NCBI GenBank assembly: GCA_031276475.1
Contig: JAISMZ010000068.1
Coordinates: 1-14,076, forward strand
Length of the DNA stretch: 14,076 nucleotides
DNA from: Coriobacteriales bacterium
GTDB lineage: Bacteria > Actinomycetota > Coriobacteriia > Coriobacteriales > UBA8131
Reading direction: 5' to 3'
Position 1 is the stretch's first letter, and each line of letters starts with the position of its first letter. A program made the position numbers and the translations under genes. Under the pieces are notes generated by a model. It was not told the origin of the DNA. It searched no databases and saw only the letters and a program-made list of their open reading frames with translations. This document shows, piece after piece, positions 1 to 7,032 of this stretch.

Positions 1-470
1 TCGGACTTAGTCAGGATCAGACAGCCCTGAAATGCTATGTGGCAGATACTGGACTATTGTTCTCGAAGGCGTTTTCGGATACATCGGAGACTGATGATGG
101 AGTTTACCGGGCTATCCTCCGAGGAGATATTGGCTTAAACGAAGGCATGCTCACAGAAAACATCGTCGCGCAGATGCTTCGTGCTAATGGACACCGTCTG
201 TTTTTTTATTCACAGTCAGGCAAAAAAGATGGGGAGGAGCGTATGGAGATCGATTTTCTCATCGTTAGGCCCTACGCTGATGCTGCGATGAAGCCACGCA
301 TATCTCCCCTGGAAGTCAAGTCCCCCAAGCAGTATGGGACGACTTCGCTCGACAGGTTCAAAGAGCTTTTTAAGAAGCGTGTTGGTACGCAATATGTACT
401 CCATGCAAAGCAGATGAACGTAGAAGGCAGCAGGATATATCTGCCGATATATATGGGATTTTGCCTTTAG
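1..470 (+). CDS. DUF4143 domain ATPase, C-terminal part (5' end outside window)
   Basis: The frame is open from the first bases of the window, so this is the last 155 residues of a longer gene; the GTG at 39 is an internal valine codon, not a start. The visible part matches the C-terminal DUF4143 region of the common AAA+/DUF4143 proteins: a Y-V-A-D-T-G-L-L segment just after position 36, a block around RGDIGLNEGMLTENIVAQ, then IDFLI and LEVKS. The last two form the acidic/ExK pair of the PD-(D/E)xK-like fold of this domain. It ends in LPIYMGFCL, and the family typically stops at an LPxYM/LPLY motif, so the stop at 468-470 looks natural. The AAA+ domain must lie upstream. The cellular role of the family is not settled. 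A remnant of the same family occurs at 8427-8699. Confidence 0.85.
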   Translation, partial: GLSQDQTALKCYVADTGLLFSKAFSDTSETDDGVYRAILRGDIGLNEGMLTENIVAQMLRANGHRLFFYSQSGKKDGEERMEIDFLIVRPYADAAMKPRISPLEVKSPKQYGTTSLDRFKELFKKRVGTQYVLHAKQMNVEGSRIYLPIYMGFCL

Positions 471-644
471 GCTCCTACATCATGGAAGCCCGATACCGTC
501 GCCCTGGGAGCCTACGACGAACGCGGTTATCTGCACGATGGCAACATGGAGCATCTGCGGCCTCTATACAAACTGCTATGTACCGATGTAAGCCGACTGC
601 CCGGGCAGATATTCAAGATCTTGAGCAAGCTGTTGGTGGGCTAG
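471..644 (+). pseudogene. coding-like fragment without a start codon, unrecognised
   Basis: Immediately after the stop of the DUF4143 gene, in the same frame, 57 codons run open to a TAG at 642-644. The translation looks protein-like (for example GAYDERGYLHDGN and LRPLYKLLCTDVSRLPG), with balanced hydrophobic and charged residues. The two other plus frames give Arg/Ser-rich, implausible sequences. There is no start codon with a ribosome binding site; the only in-frame ATG, near 546, is internal. I do not recognise the family. It is most simply the tail of a gene truncated when the upstream gene was joined to it, or a readthrough extension. Confidence is low. Confidence 0.3.
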
Positions 645-815
645 AGTGTGCGATTGCGTTTTTGCGGCTGATCAGCTGCATGTGTTCTTAAAGCCTGTCC
701 GCTGGGTGGTACTGGGCAAAGAGTGCTATGATAGTATCAGGAATGCAAATCCCAAACAGCAACGGATGCCAATTCGTCACCTGTTTACTCAATCTCTACG
801 AGAAAGTGGGCAATC
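645..815 (+). promoter_or_regulatory. intergenic region with a possible extended -10 promoter for the DUF262 pair
   Basis: This 171-bp gap precedes the DUF262 operon. The best promoter-like element is an extended -10, TGC-TATGAT, with the hexamer at 727-732. No TTGACA-like -35 lies 16-18 bp upstream, as is tolerated for extended -10 promoters. The leader to the ATG at 816 would be about 77 nt. The Shine-Dalgarno signal before 816 is weak (GAGAAAGTGGG at about 800-810). No hairpin terminator for the upstream gene was seen. Confidence 0.3.
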
Positions 816-2540
816 ATGTCAGAGCAAGCAGACTGTAGCCAGCTTACCCCGGATATACTTTCTATCCGTGATCTACTTAGTAGCGATAGTGAGTTTAACG
901 ATATTGAGTTATTTCGCAAGGGCACGCTTTCAATCCCATACTACCAAAGACCGTATAAGTGGAGAAGAAAGAACGTGCAGCAGCTCATCGGAGACATCAG
1001 GGATTCCATGCAACGGCCTAAATATCGTATAGGCACCGTCATCCTCCATGAGGATGACGGTAAACTGAACGTAGTCGATGGTCAACAGAGAATAATCACC
1101 TTCAGCATAATTGCGCTTTATCTGGATAAGAAAAATAATGAAGGTCGGATTAAGATAGATGATATCCCAAAACCAGACATCACGCCTTCGCCGTTTGGGC
1201 GAGAAGCAAGTGAGCGCAATATACTGGAAAACTATAAAGCAGTTGGCGAAATTCTGTCGGAATATGACGATGACTACCTGGCCACATTCGCCAACTATTT
1301 TCTCCATAACTGTGAAGTGATTATTATCAGGTTGGCCCGGCTCGACGAGGCATTCCAGATGTTCGACTCGCAGAATTCGCGCGGCAAGGCATTGTACCCG
1401 ACCGATCTTCTCAAAGCATTCCATATCAGGGAAATGAACCCTCGCTATGTGACGGATGAGCAGAGACTTGCAATGGTTCGTTTGTGGGAAGATATTGAGC
1501 CAACAGCAATAAACTCCCTGTTCAGCGACTATCTCTACAAGATTAAGTGCTGGGCGTTTGGCAACGATGTTGATATCAGAGGGTTTTCGGCCGATCATAT
1601 AGAGTTGTTCAAGGGCATTCACGAGACTGACTTGAACGACGCTGGCAATTACAACTCTGAGAACAACTGGGCAAAGCCGTTCCTTTATGCGAAAAGCTAT
1701 ATTGATGATCACCGCAATGAGAATCAGACACTGATTAGATATGGTGCATTGCAGCCCATAGAATACCCCTTCCAGCTAGACCATCCGATAATCAACGGTG
1801 AGACATTCTTCAGGATGGTAGACCACTATTATAAATTGTGCCTTAAATACGACCTGCTTGATGACGAGGGTATAGAAGATACTGTCCCTGACAGCAGGAT
1901 AATCGAGCAAGTTAGAGAATTCGACCACGACACAAGATATAACTATGTCAGAAATCTATTCAATTGCCTGTTATTGTTCTATGTGGACAGGTTTGGTGAG
2001 CAAGAGCTTGAGCGAGCACTGAAAAAGCTATTCATGTACGCATACCTCCCTCGAGTGTCGATGTCGCAGGTTCGCCGCTGGACTATCAACAAATACGCAC
2101 TCGGCAGCGATAGCGGGAGGATGTCCACGATTAGCAAGATTAACCTGTTTTCTTACTTGCAGCAAACTCACCGCGCAACTGACTTTCTTGATTTGAGTCT
2201 CCCAACCCCGCCCTCAAATGTTAATCGCAATTCTTATCCAGAACTATGGGAAATGTTTGATAACATACAGGATAGCGCCAGCAAGCTACAGCTGGATGCG
2301 GATGATAACATCAACACAAAAGCAGATAAGCGCGCGGCAGCAGAGAGTATAGTCATTGCTCTTGGTAAGCTAAGCCCCGGCGACGCAGATACGGTCAGGG
2401 AAAGTTTGCATAAAATTGGAATCATCAGACATAAAAGAATTCAAGGAGCGAAGTGGGAAAGCACGCTGTGGGACGGCAAGAAGTCTCTCAGCGAAGTCAA
2501 TGAATCCTTAATCGATCTCATGAGGAAGGAAGCAGAATGA
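816..2540 (+). CDS. DUF262 domain protein without nuclease domain (GmrSD/TgvA-like restriction subunit)
   Basis: 574 residues. The N-terminal DUF262 (GmrS-like, ParB/Srx-type fold) is marked by IPYYQRPYKW at residues 40-49, RIGTVILH at 71-78 and the hallmark VVDGQQR at 86-92. It continues with the family's FDSQNSRG at 183-190 and DLLKAF at 197-202. In GmrSD-type systems this domain binds nucleotide and senses or couples cleavage of modified DNA. The C-terminal half (about 210-574) is alpha-helical in character. I see no DUF1524/HNH pair (EHxxPQ ... GNLxL ... NxxxSN), so this subunit probably has no nuclease site of its own. Its stop overlaps the next gene's start by 4 bp (ATGA), implying translational coupling and a two-protein complex. 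Base composition and codon use (many ATA, AGA, AGG) are more AT-rich than the genes to the right, consistent with transfer. The family call is firm; the antiphage role is inferred from relatives. Confidence 0.9.
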   Translation: MSEQADCSQLTPDILSIRDLLSSDSEFNDIELFRKGTLSIPYYQRPYKWRRKNVQQLIGDIRDSMQRPKYRIGTVILHEDDGKLNVVDGQQRIITFSIIALYLDKKNNEGRIKIDDIPKPDITPSPFGREASERNILENYKAVGEILSEYDDDYLATFANYFLHNCEVIIIRLARLDEAFQMFDSQNSRGKALYPTDLLKAFHIREMNPRYVTDEQRLAMVRLWEDIEPTAINSLFSDYLYKIKCWAFGNDVDIRGFSADHIELFKGIHETDLNDAGNYNSENNWAKPFLYAKSYIDDHRNENQTLIRYGALQPIEYPFQLDHPIINGETFFRMVDHYYKLCLKYDLLDDEGIEDTVPDSRIIEQVREFDHDTRYNYVRNLFNCLLLFYVDRFGEQELERALKKLFMYAYLPRVSMSQVRRWTINKYALGSDSGRMSTISKINLFSYLQQTHRATDFLDLSLPTPPSNVNRNSYPELWEMFDNIQDSASKLQLDADDNINTKADKRAAAESIVIALGKLSPGDADTVRESLHKIGIIRHKRIQGAKWESTLWDGKKSLSEVNESLIDLMRKEAE

Positions 2541-4471
2541 GTGAAGAGGAAATTGTGGAGCTGCGCCTCTCAAAGGTATTCTCGGGTGCTCGATATGAAA
2601 TACCGATCTACCAAAGGGCTTACGCTTGGGGGAAGGACGAGATTGAAACCTTGATTGACGACATTCGGGACTACCACTCTCAGAGGAAAGGTAGTTATTA
2701 CTACATCGGAACCCTTGTGGTCCATAAAAAGAAAGGTATCGAGTCAGGAGAGACGGTATATGAGGTCATTGACGGACAGCAGAGGCTGACCACGCTGTTC
2801 TTGTTGCTTTGCTGGTTTAATCACAAAAAGGAGAACAGCGGCATTGTGAGGCCATCTCTGGATTTTGAGTGCCGCGCGCGTTCGACCGAAGCGCTAAGGA
2901 CAATCTGGGATTCAAGCGAAGATCCCAGTAAAGTAGAGACGGACGCAGGGGCTGATGAGATTCATGGCGGATATAAGATAGTATCCTCAAAGCTGAGCAG
3001 TCAGGAATATGATGAGTGTTTTGTGAAATATCTGCTTGAGGATGTCATAATAATCCGTGCGGAGTTGCCGGAGGAGACTGACCTGAATCACTACTTCGAG
3101 GTCATGAACAGCAGGGGCGAGCAGCTTGAGAAGCACGAGGTCGTCAAAGCGTCATTGATGAGCAAACTCGACGACGACAAAAATAAGCAATCGGCTTTTG
3201 CCAAGATCTGGGATGCCTGCTCAGATATGACACGATACGTACAGGCGGGATTTAGCAGCGGCGAAAGAGATGCTCTGTTCGGGCAAGAGTGGGATAGGCT
3301 CAAAGTGGGCAGTTTTGCGGAGGCGATTAAAGTGCTTGACGGTACCGAGGACATCTCCCCGGGAACTGAAGGGCGAAGCATACATGCGATTCTAGATACT
3401 CGCAAGAGTGACTCCTCGGCAACCTCAGCTCTCGGAGCCAGTGCAATAGATGATGACGACTCAGGGCGCTACGGAACCATAATCGGATTCCCCAATTTCT
3501 TGTTGCACGCTCTCAAGGTTGACAGCGGCGATTCTTTTGGCTGGGACGAAGACGGGCCGGGCGAGCGTGTGCCACTCGACGACAAAAAACTTATCGAGGC
3601 GTTTGAGAAGAAGCTCGAGAGTAGTGACGATGTGGAGCGTTTTATATTCCGGCTCCTGCAACTTCGGGTTTGTTTTGACTCTTTCGTCATCAAGGTCGAT
3701 AGCTACAAGGACAACACTGAGGACGATTCAAACTGGAGCCTGCGTACAGTACGGAAAGAGCAATACAACCTACAGGCAGTTAATACCTTTAATGATTCGC
3801 GTCACAAGACCATCCTCAACCTGCAAGCGATGTTTCAGGTAACGGACTCCAGGCAGATCTATAAGACCTTCCTGTTTGGTATCCTAGACTACTTTCACAG
3901 GAAGAATTACGATTTTAAGGTTATCAAAGAGGGATTTGAGGATTTCCTGATAGAACTTGCTGATACGCGGGCCAGGCATTTCATCAACGCCGGTGCCAGT
4001 GGCTCTTCTCCAGCAGCCGTAGGCACGACGATTGCAGACCAGGGGGTACGAACCCCGCATTACCTGTTCAACTATCTCGACTTCATACTGTGGTACAGCA
4101 ATCCAGAGCAGTTATCAGGCAAGAGCATCAGCGATTTTCGTTTCAGCTACAGAAACTCTATTGAGCATTTCTCCCCTCAGCGCCCGGATAAGTCTGCACA
4201 ACTCAAGGATCTTGACGAAGCTACCTTGAACAGCTTTGGCAACCTTTGCCTGATGACAAAACGAGAGAACTCAAGACGCTCGAATCTTTTGCCAGAAGCA
4301 AAGATCAAAGAGTACGATTCAAGTAAGCAAAGCCTGAAATTTCAAGTGATGGCCACAATAGCAAAAGATAAAGGCTGGGAACGCGCAGAGATTACCGAGC
4401 ATGGTAGGGCTATGCGCCATCTCTTGAGCCAGGGTATCCGGGATAGCGGCGACGGTAGGCAGAATCAGTAA
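2537..4471 (+). CDS. DUF262 + DUF1524 (HNH) protein, GmrSD/TgvB-like nuclease
   Basis: 644 residues. The ATG overlaps the previous stop (ATGA), and AGGAAGGA at 2523-2530 is a strong ribosome binding site. The N-terminal DUF262 shows IPIYQRAYAW at 22-31, YIGTLVVH at 56-63, VIDGQQRLTT at 77-86 and FEVMNSRG at 187-194. The C-terminus carries the DUF1524/HNH-like pattern: SIEHFSPQ with the candidate catalytic His at 544, GNLCLM at 568-573 and NSRRSN at 578-583, which matches the EHIxPQ...GNLxL...NxxxSN layout of GmrD-type nucleases. The order DUF262-linker-DUF1524 is that of a single-chain GmrSD. In known systems the GmrSD nuclease attacks DNA with modified cytosines, using nucleotide hydrolysis. 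An extra DUF262-only partner makes this a two-component arrangement like TgvAB. The gene converges with the next gene, only 9 bp away. Confidence 0.9.
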   Translation: MSEEEIVELRLSKVFSGARYEIPIYQRAYAWGKDEIETLIDDIRDYHSQRKGSYYYIGTLVVHKKKGIESGETVYEVIDGQQRLTTLFLLLCWFNHKKENSGIVRPSLDFECRARSTEALRTIWDSSEDPSKVETDAGADEIHGGYKIVSSKLSSQEYDECFVKYLLEDVIIIRAELPEETDLNHYFEVMNSRGEQLEKHEVVKASLMSKLDDDKNKQSAFAKIWDACSDMTRYVQAGFSSGERDALFGQEWDRLKVGSFAEAIKVLDGTEDISPGTEGRSIHAILDTRKSDSSATSALGASAIDDDDSGRYGTIIGFPNFLLHALKVDSGDSFGWDEDGPGERVPLDDKKLIEAFEKKLESSDDVERFIFRLLQLRVCFDSFVIKVDSYKDNTEDDSNWSLRTVRKEQYNLQAVNTFNDSRHKTILNLQAMFQVTDSRQIYKTFLFGILDYFHRKNYDFKVIKEGFEDFLIELADTRARHFINAGASGSSPAAVGTTIADQGVRTPHYLFNYLDFILWYSNPEQLSGKSISDFRFSYRNSIEHFSPQRPDKSAQLKDLDEATLNSFGNLCLMTKRENSRRSNLLPEAKIKEYDSSKQSLKFQVMATIAKDKGWERAEITEHGRAMRHLLSQGIRDSGDGRQNQ

Positions 4472-4480
4472 AATAATGAG

Positions 4481-6475
4481 CTACGCCTGATCGGCGGAGT
4501 GCGTCCTCCGCCTTGGGCAGCGTATCCTCTCGCAGACATCAGTCATATAGTAGCAATTCGCTTCATCAAAGAGCATCTCGGCAACATCCTCAACCAGCTT
4601 AAGCGGTACGGCGGCGTCGCTCGGGCAATCTGGCAGGCTATGCTTTCCCAAAAGCGCCCCCTTAAGACCTGCCTGGAGGACGGAACTCTGCAAAAGCTCG
4701 TCAAGCCGCTTTGCCGCAGCATCATTGCTAGCCACACCGTTATGTGCAGCGTCGCTGCCGGGCAGGCTGTCGCTGCAGGTCTTGGCCTGCTCCACGCAAA
4801 ACTCAATACTGCCGGCATCATCAACCAGCAGGGCTATGGCCGCCGCGTAAACTCCTGCTAGCAGGCGGTAATCCTCGTCCTCGGTGATTAAGGACCCCGC
4901 CCTGCGCCCAACCAGAAACGCGTGCTTTGGGCTGTCGAACAAAAACAGCCCAACTGGCGCCAGGCCAGCCACAAAAGAGCCGTTCAGCGAAGGTCGGTCG
5001 CCGTCTTGCGCCAGCCCGGTAAACAGCTTCTTATTCTTGGCCAGACGCTCAGAAATCCGTCCCCAGACAAAGCCGGGGTAGTCTCGCGAGCCGCTCTTGG
5101 CAGCACCGCCCGCGCCCGTGCCGCCCTTGCCTGAGCCGCCAACGCCCGCGCCCGTGCCGCCCCCACCTCCACAAGCCAGCCAGTAATCAATCATCTGCCC
5201 GGTGCCGCTGGCCATAAAGTCACCGATGCCCCGGCTCTCGGCACGCTCCTTGGCGCCCGCCATTCCAGCGGCCACAAGCAACATCAGCCTGCTTATATCA
5301 CCAGAGCTGTCAGCACAGGTAATACCCAGCATACAGCCCTTAAACCGCTCAGCAATATCCTCCATCTCCGCATCGCGCCACTCGTCTTCAGCGGGCTCCT
5401 CAACAATTAAATCGCCGTTGTAGCCCAAACGATAGCTGAGGTCGCTGCATATCCTGTCTATCAGGCTCCGGTTGACCAGCTGCTGGCGCCACTCGTCGGG
5501 GATTCCCAAATCTGTACCCTCGCGATACCAGACGCCGGCAAGGCCACCCGCCACTGCCGCGTTGGTGTCGCTGTCGCCGCCCAGATTCACGGCGGCAAGC
5601 ACCGTATCGCGGTATCCCCGCTGGCGCCAAAAGCACCACAGCGCCGTCCTCAGCGTGTCAACCACGTAGCCCCTGCTGCCAATGCTCGCCTCGGGCGTCT
5701 GCAAAAACCCCGGCTCTGCCAGCTCCGCAAAAAGCGCGACCTCGCCTGCGTATTCGGGCTCGCACGCATAGAACCCCAGCAGCTCCGCAATTGCGGCCTG
5801 CATCTCCTCAACAGGCGGGTTGGATAAAAACGCCAGCTTCCTTTCCGGGCACCAAGACGGCAAACCGCTGCGCCACGCCTCGTATTCCTCCATAAGCAAC
5901 TCCGCACAACGACAATAGATGACGCAGGCCAGCTTGCTGCGGGGGTGCGCGTGGGTAAGCGCCGATACGTTGTGGACAAGGGCGCGTCCCTCGCCACTTG
6001 CGACCGCTATCTTGCGGGAGCGCAGGTAAAAGACCAGCGGCAGTATCCGCATCAGTGAGCCGTTGCCGTTGTCCTTCTCCCTCGTGCCGCCGCACTCAAG
6101 CGGCGCCACGCCCGTGTCAAAGCGCGAGATTGCGTCCCTGCAGGTGTTGCCAACATCAAAGGCGGCGCCCTCCGGCGTGTATTGGCCCCGGTTCAACCAG
6201 GCGGAGAAGCGCTCCATGATGTCGGCGTAGTCTATCCCGCCGGTCTGGGCGATGCTGTCCGCCAGGCACAGTGCCATGCTGGTGTCATCCGACCAGGTGC
6301 CGGGCGGCAGGTCAAAGCTGCCGTAGCCTCTCATTCCCAAGACGGGCTCCGGCCTCCCGCGCAGGCTGAACTCAACCGGCACTCCCAAAGCGTCGCCTAC
6401 GGCAAGCCCCAGTATCCCATAGTCCAGCTCGGTTATCGCGTAATAGGGGTTGCGTCCGAGGTTTCGCTTGTTCAT
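4481..6475 (-). CDS. two-domain ADP-ribosylglycohydrolase (DraG/ARH family)
   Basis: 664 residues. Residues 15-340 form a canonical ADP-ribosylglycohydrolase: GILGLAVGDALGVPVEF (20-36), metal-binding WSDDTSMA (61-68), DNGNGSLMR (135-143), HAHP (175-178) and the second metal site LGGDSDTNAAVAG (298-310). The family hydrolyses ADP-ribose from proteins or other acceptors using two Mg/Mn ions. Family members are commonly about 300-350 residues, so the C-terminal 300 residues are extra. These begin ERFKGCMLGITCADSSG (376-392), which resembles the first motif. A Gly-rich linker follows (436-463), then LNGSFVAGLAPVGLF (497-511), which resembles NGNGSLMRILPL. The metal-binding DD/DxD residues are absent, so the second copy appears degenerate. 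AAGGA lies 10 nt before the ATG. The substrate is unknown. Confidence 0.9.
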   Translation of the reverse strand: MNKRNLGRNPYYAITELDYGILGLAVGDALGVPVEFSLRGRPEPVLGMRGYGSFDLPPGTWSDDTSMALCLADSIAQTGGIDYADIMERFSAWLNRGQYTPEGAAFDVGNTCRDAISRFDTGVAPLECGGTREKDNGNGSLMRILPLVFYLRSRKIAVASGEGRALVHNVSALTHAHPRSKLACVIYCRCAELLMEEYEAWRSGLPSWCPERKLAFLSNPPVEEMQAAIAELLGFYACEPEYAGEVALFAELAEPGFLQTPEASIGSRGYVVDTLRTALWCFWRQRGYRDTVLAAVNLGGDSDTNAAVAGGLAGVWYREGTDLGIPDEWRQQLVNRSLIDRICSDLSYRLGYNGDLIVEEPAEDEWRDAEMEDIAERFKGCMLGITCADSSGDISRLMLLVAAGMAGAKERAESRGIGDFMASGTGQMIDYWLACGGGGGTGAGVGGSGKGGTGAGGAAKSGSRDYPGFVWGRISERLAKNKKLFTGLAQDGDRPSLNGSFVAGLAPVGLFLFDSPKHAFLVGRRAGSLITEDEDYRLLAGVYAAAIALLVDDAGSIEFCVEQAKTCSDSLPGSDAAHNGVASNDAAAKRLDELLQSSVLQAGLKGALLGKHSLPDCPSDAAVPLKLVEDVAEMLFDEANCYYMTDVCERIRCPRRRTHSADQA
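5107..5162 (-). repeat. 20-bp in-frame direct repeat encoding the Gly-rich linker
   Basis: Two identical 20-bp copies, 5107-5126 and 5143-5162, have a 36-bp (12-codon) period inside the ADP-ribosylglycohydrolase gene. On the minus strand they encode the repeated GGTGAG blocks at residues 439-444 and 451-456 of the linker. The in-frame period suggests linker growth by slippage or duplication. Confidence 0.8.
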
Positions 6476-6537
6476 CTTTCCATCATCCTTCGCTCCATCT
6501 CACCTCATCATGGCGATACGAACAGGCTACAGAAAGC

Positions 6538-6549
6538 AGCGGCGCCGCT
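6538..6549. repeat. 12-bp perfect palindrome between the TM2 and glycohydrolase genes
   Basis: AGCGGCGCCGCT is a perfect 12-bp inverted repeat in the 101-bp gap between 6476 and 6576. It has no loop and no adjacent T-run on the minus strand, so it is not a convincing terminator. No promoter was recognised in the gap, so the glycohydrolase gene may be cotranscribed with the TM2 gene upstream. Confidence 0.4.
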
Positions 6550-6576
6550 TTACTCCACAGCTTACCGCTTGTGCAG

Positions 6577-6858
6577 CTATTTTACCGGCAGGCCGCGCCC
6601 GTCCTTGAACCCTTTAAACAGGATGACTGCAAGATCGACAAGCCATCCCAGGCCAAGCAGGCCGAAGGTCAGCAGCCAAAGAAAGCCACTCCAGGACTTG
6701 CCAACGTAAAAGCGATGTGCGCCGAATATACCCAGAAAGAGGCAGAGAAGCAAGGTGGTGGGCCAACCTTTTGCGCTTCTGGGCTGAAGCAGCAAGGCTC
6801 CGCAAATGCAACAGTGGCTGACAACGCTGTATGCTCCACAACTGGGACAGATCGACAC
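6577..6858 (-). CDS. zinc-ribbon TM2 domain membrane protein
   Basis: From the GTG at 6858 the product is 93 residues. A short zinc ribbon (C4-x2-C7 ... C16-x2-C19) is followed by a TM2 domain: a first membrane helix at about 33-46, the conserved GAHRFYVGK turn at 46-54, and a second helix at about 58-81 (FLWLLTFGLLGLGWLVDLAVIL region). TM2 proteins are small two-helix membrane proteins whose function in bacteria is mostly unknown. I chose the GTG because AGAGGAG (minus strand, 6864-6870) lies 5 nt upstream. The frame is open further, to an ATG at 6954 and a TTG at 6960, but neither has a ribosome binding site, and the extra about 33 residues are unlike the family. The gene ends 101 bp before the glycohydrolase gene on the same strand. 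Confidence 0.85.
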   Translation of the reverse strand: MSICPSCGAYSVVSHCCICGALLLQPRSAKGWPTTLLLCLFLGIFGAHRFYVGKSWSGFLWLLTFGLLGLGWLVDLAVILFKGFKDGRGLPVK

Positions 6859-7032
6859 GGTTACTCCTCTGAATGCTTCTGTTTGGGGTTCAGATGCCAG
6901 CGGCACCTCGGCCTTCAGCGCCTCGCGTTTTCTCCTGGGTTGCAATTCTAGCATTATCAATGGGATAATTATGTCGCATCATGGTTGGTACGCTATGTGC
7001 ACTGCTCAGTCGCTGACCGCCCCTCTCCCGCA

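Noticed and set aside
646..1032. 128-codon plus-strand frame overlapping the start of the first DUF262 gene
   Set aside because: It overlaps the DUF262 N-terminal motifs in another frame and its translation is Ser/Arg-rich without family features.
930..1712. 260-codon open frame on the minus strand inside the first DUF262 gene
   Set aside because: It is antisense to a gene with clear family motifs, has no recognisable domain and no ribosome binding site; it is a shadow frame.
4472..4480. Bidirectional terminator between the convergent genes
   Set aside because: Only 9 bp separate the stops and no hairpin was seen there.
6538..6549. 12-bp palindrome as a terminator of the TM2 gene
   Set aside because: It has no loop and no T-run on the transcribed strand.
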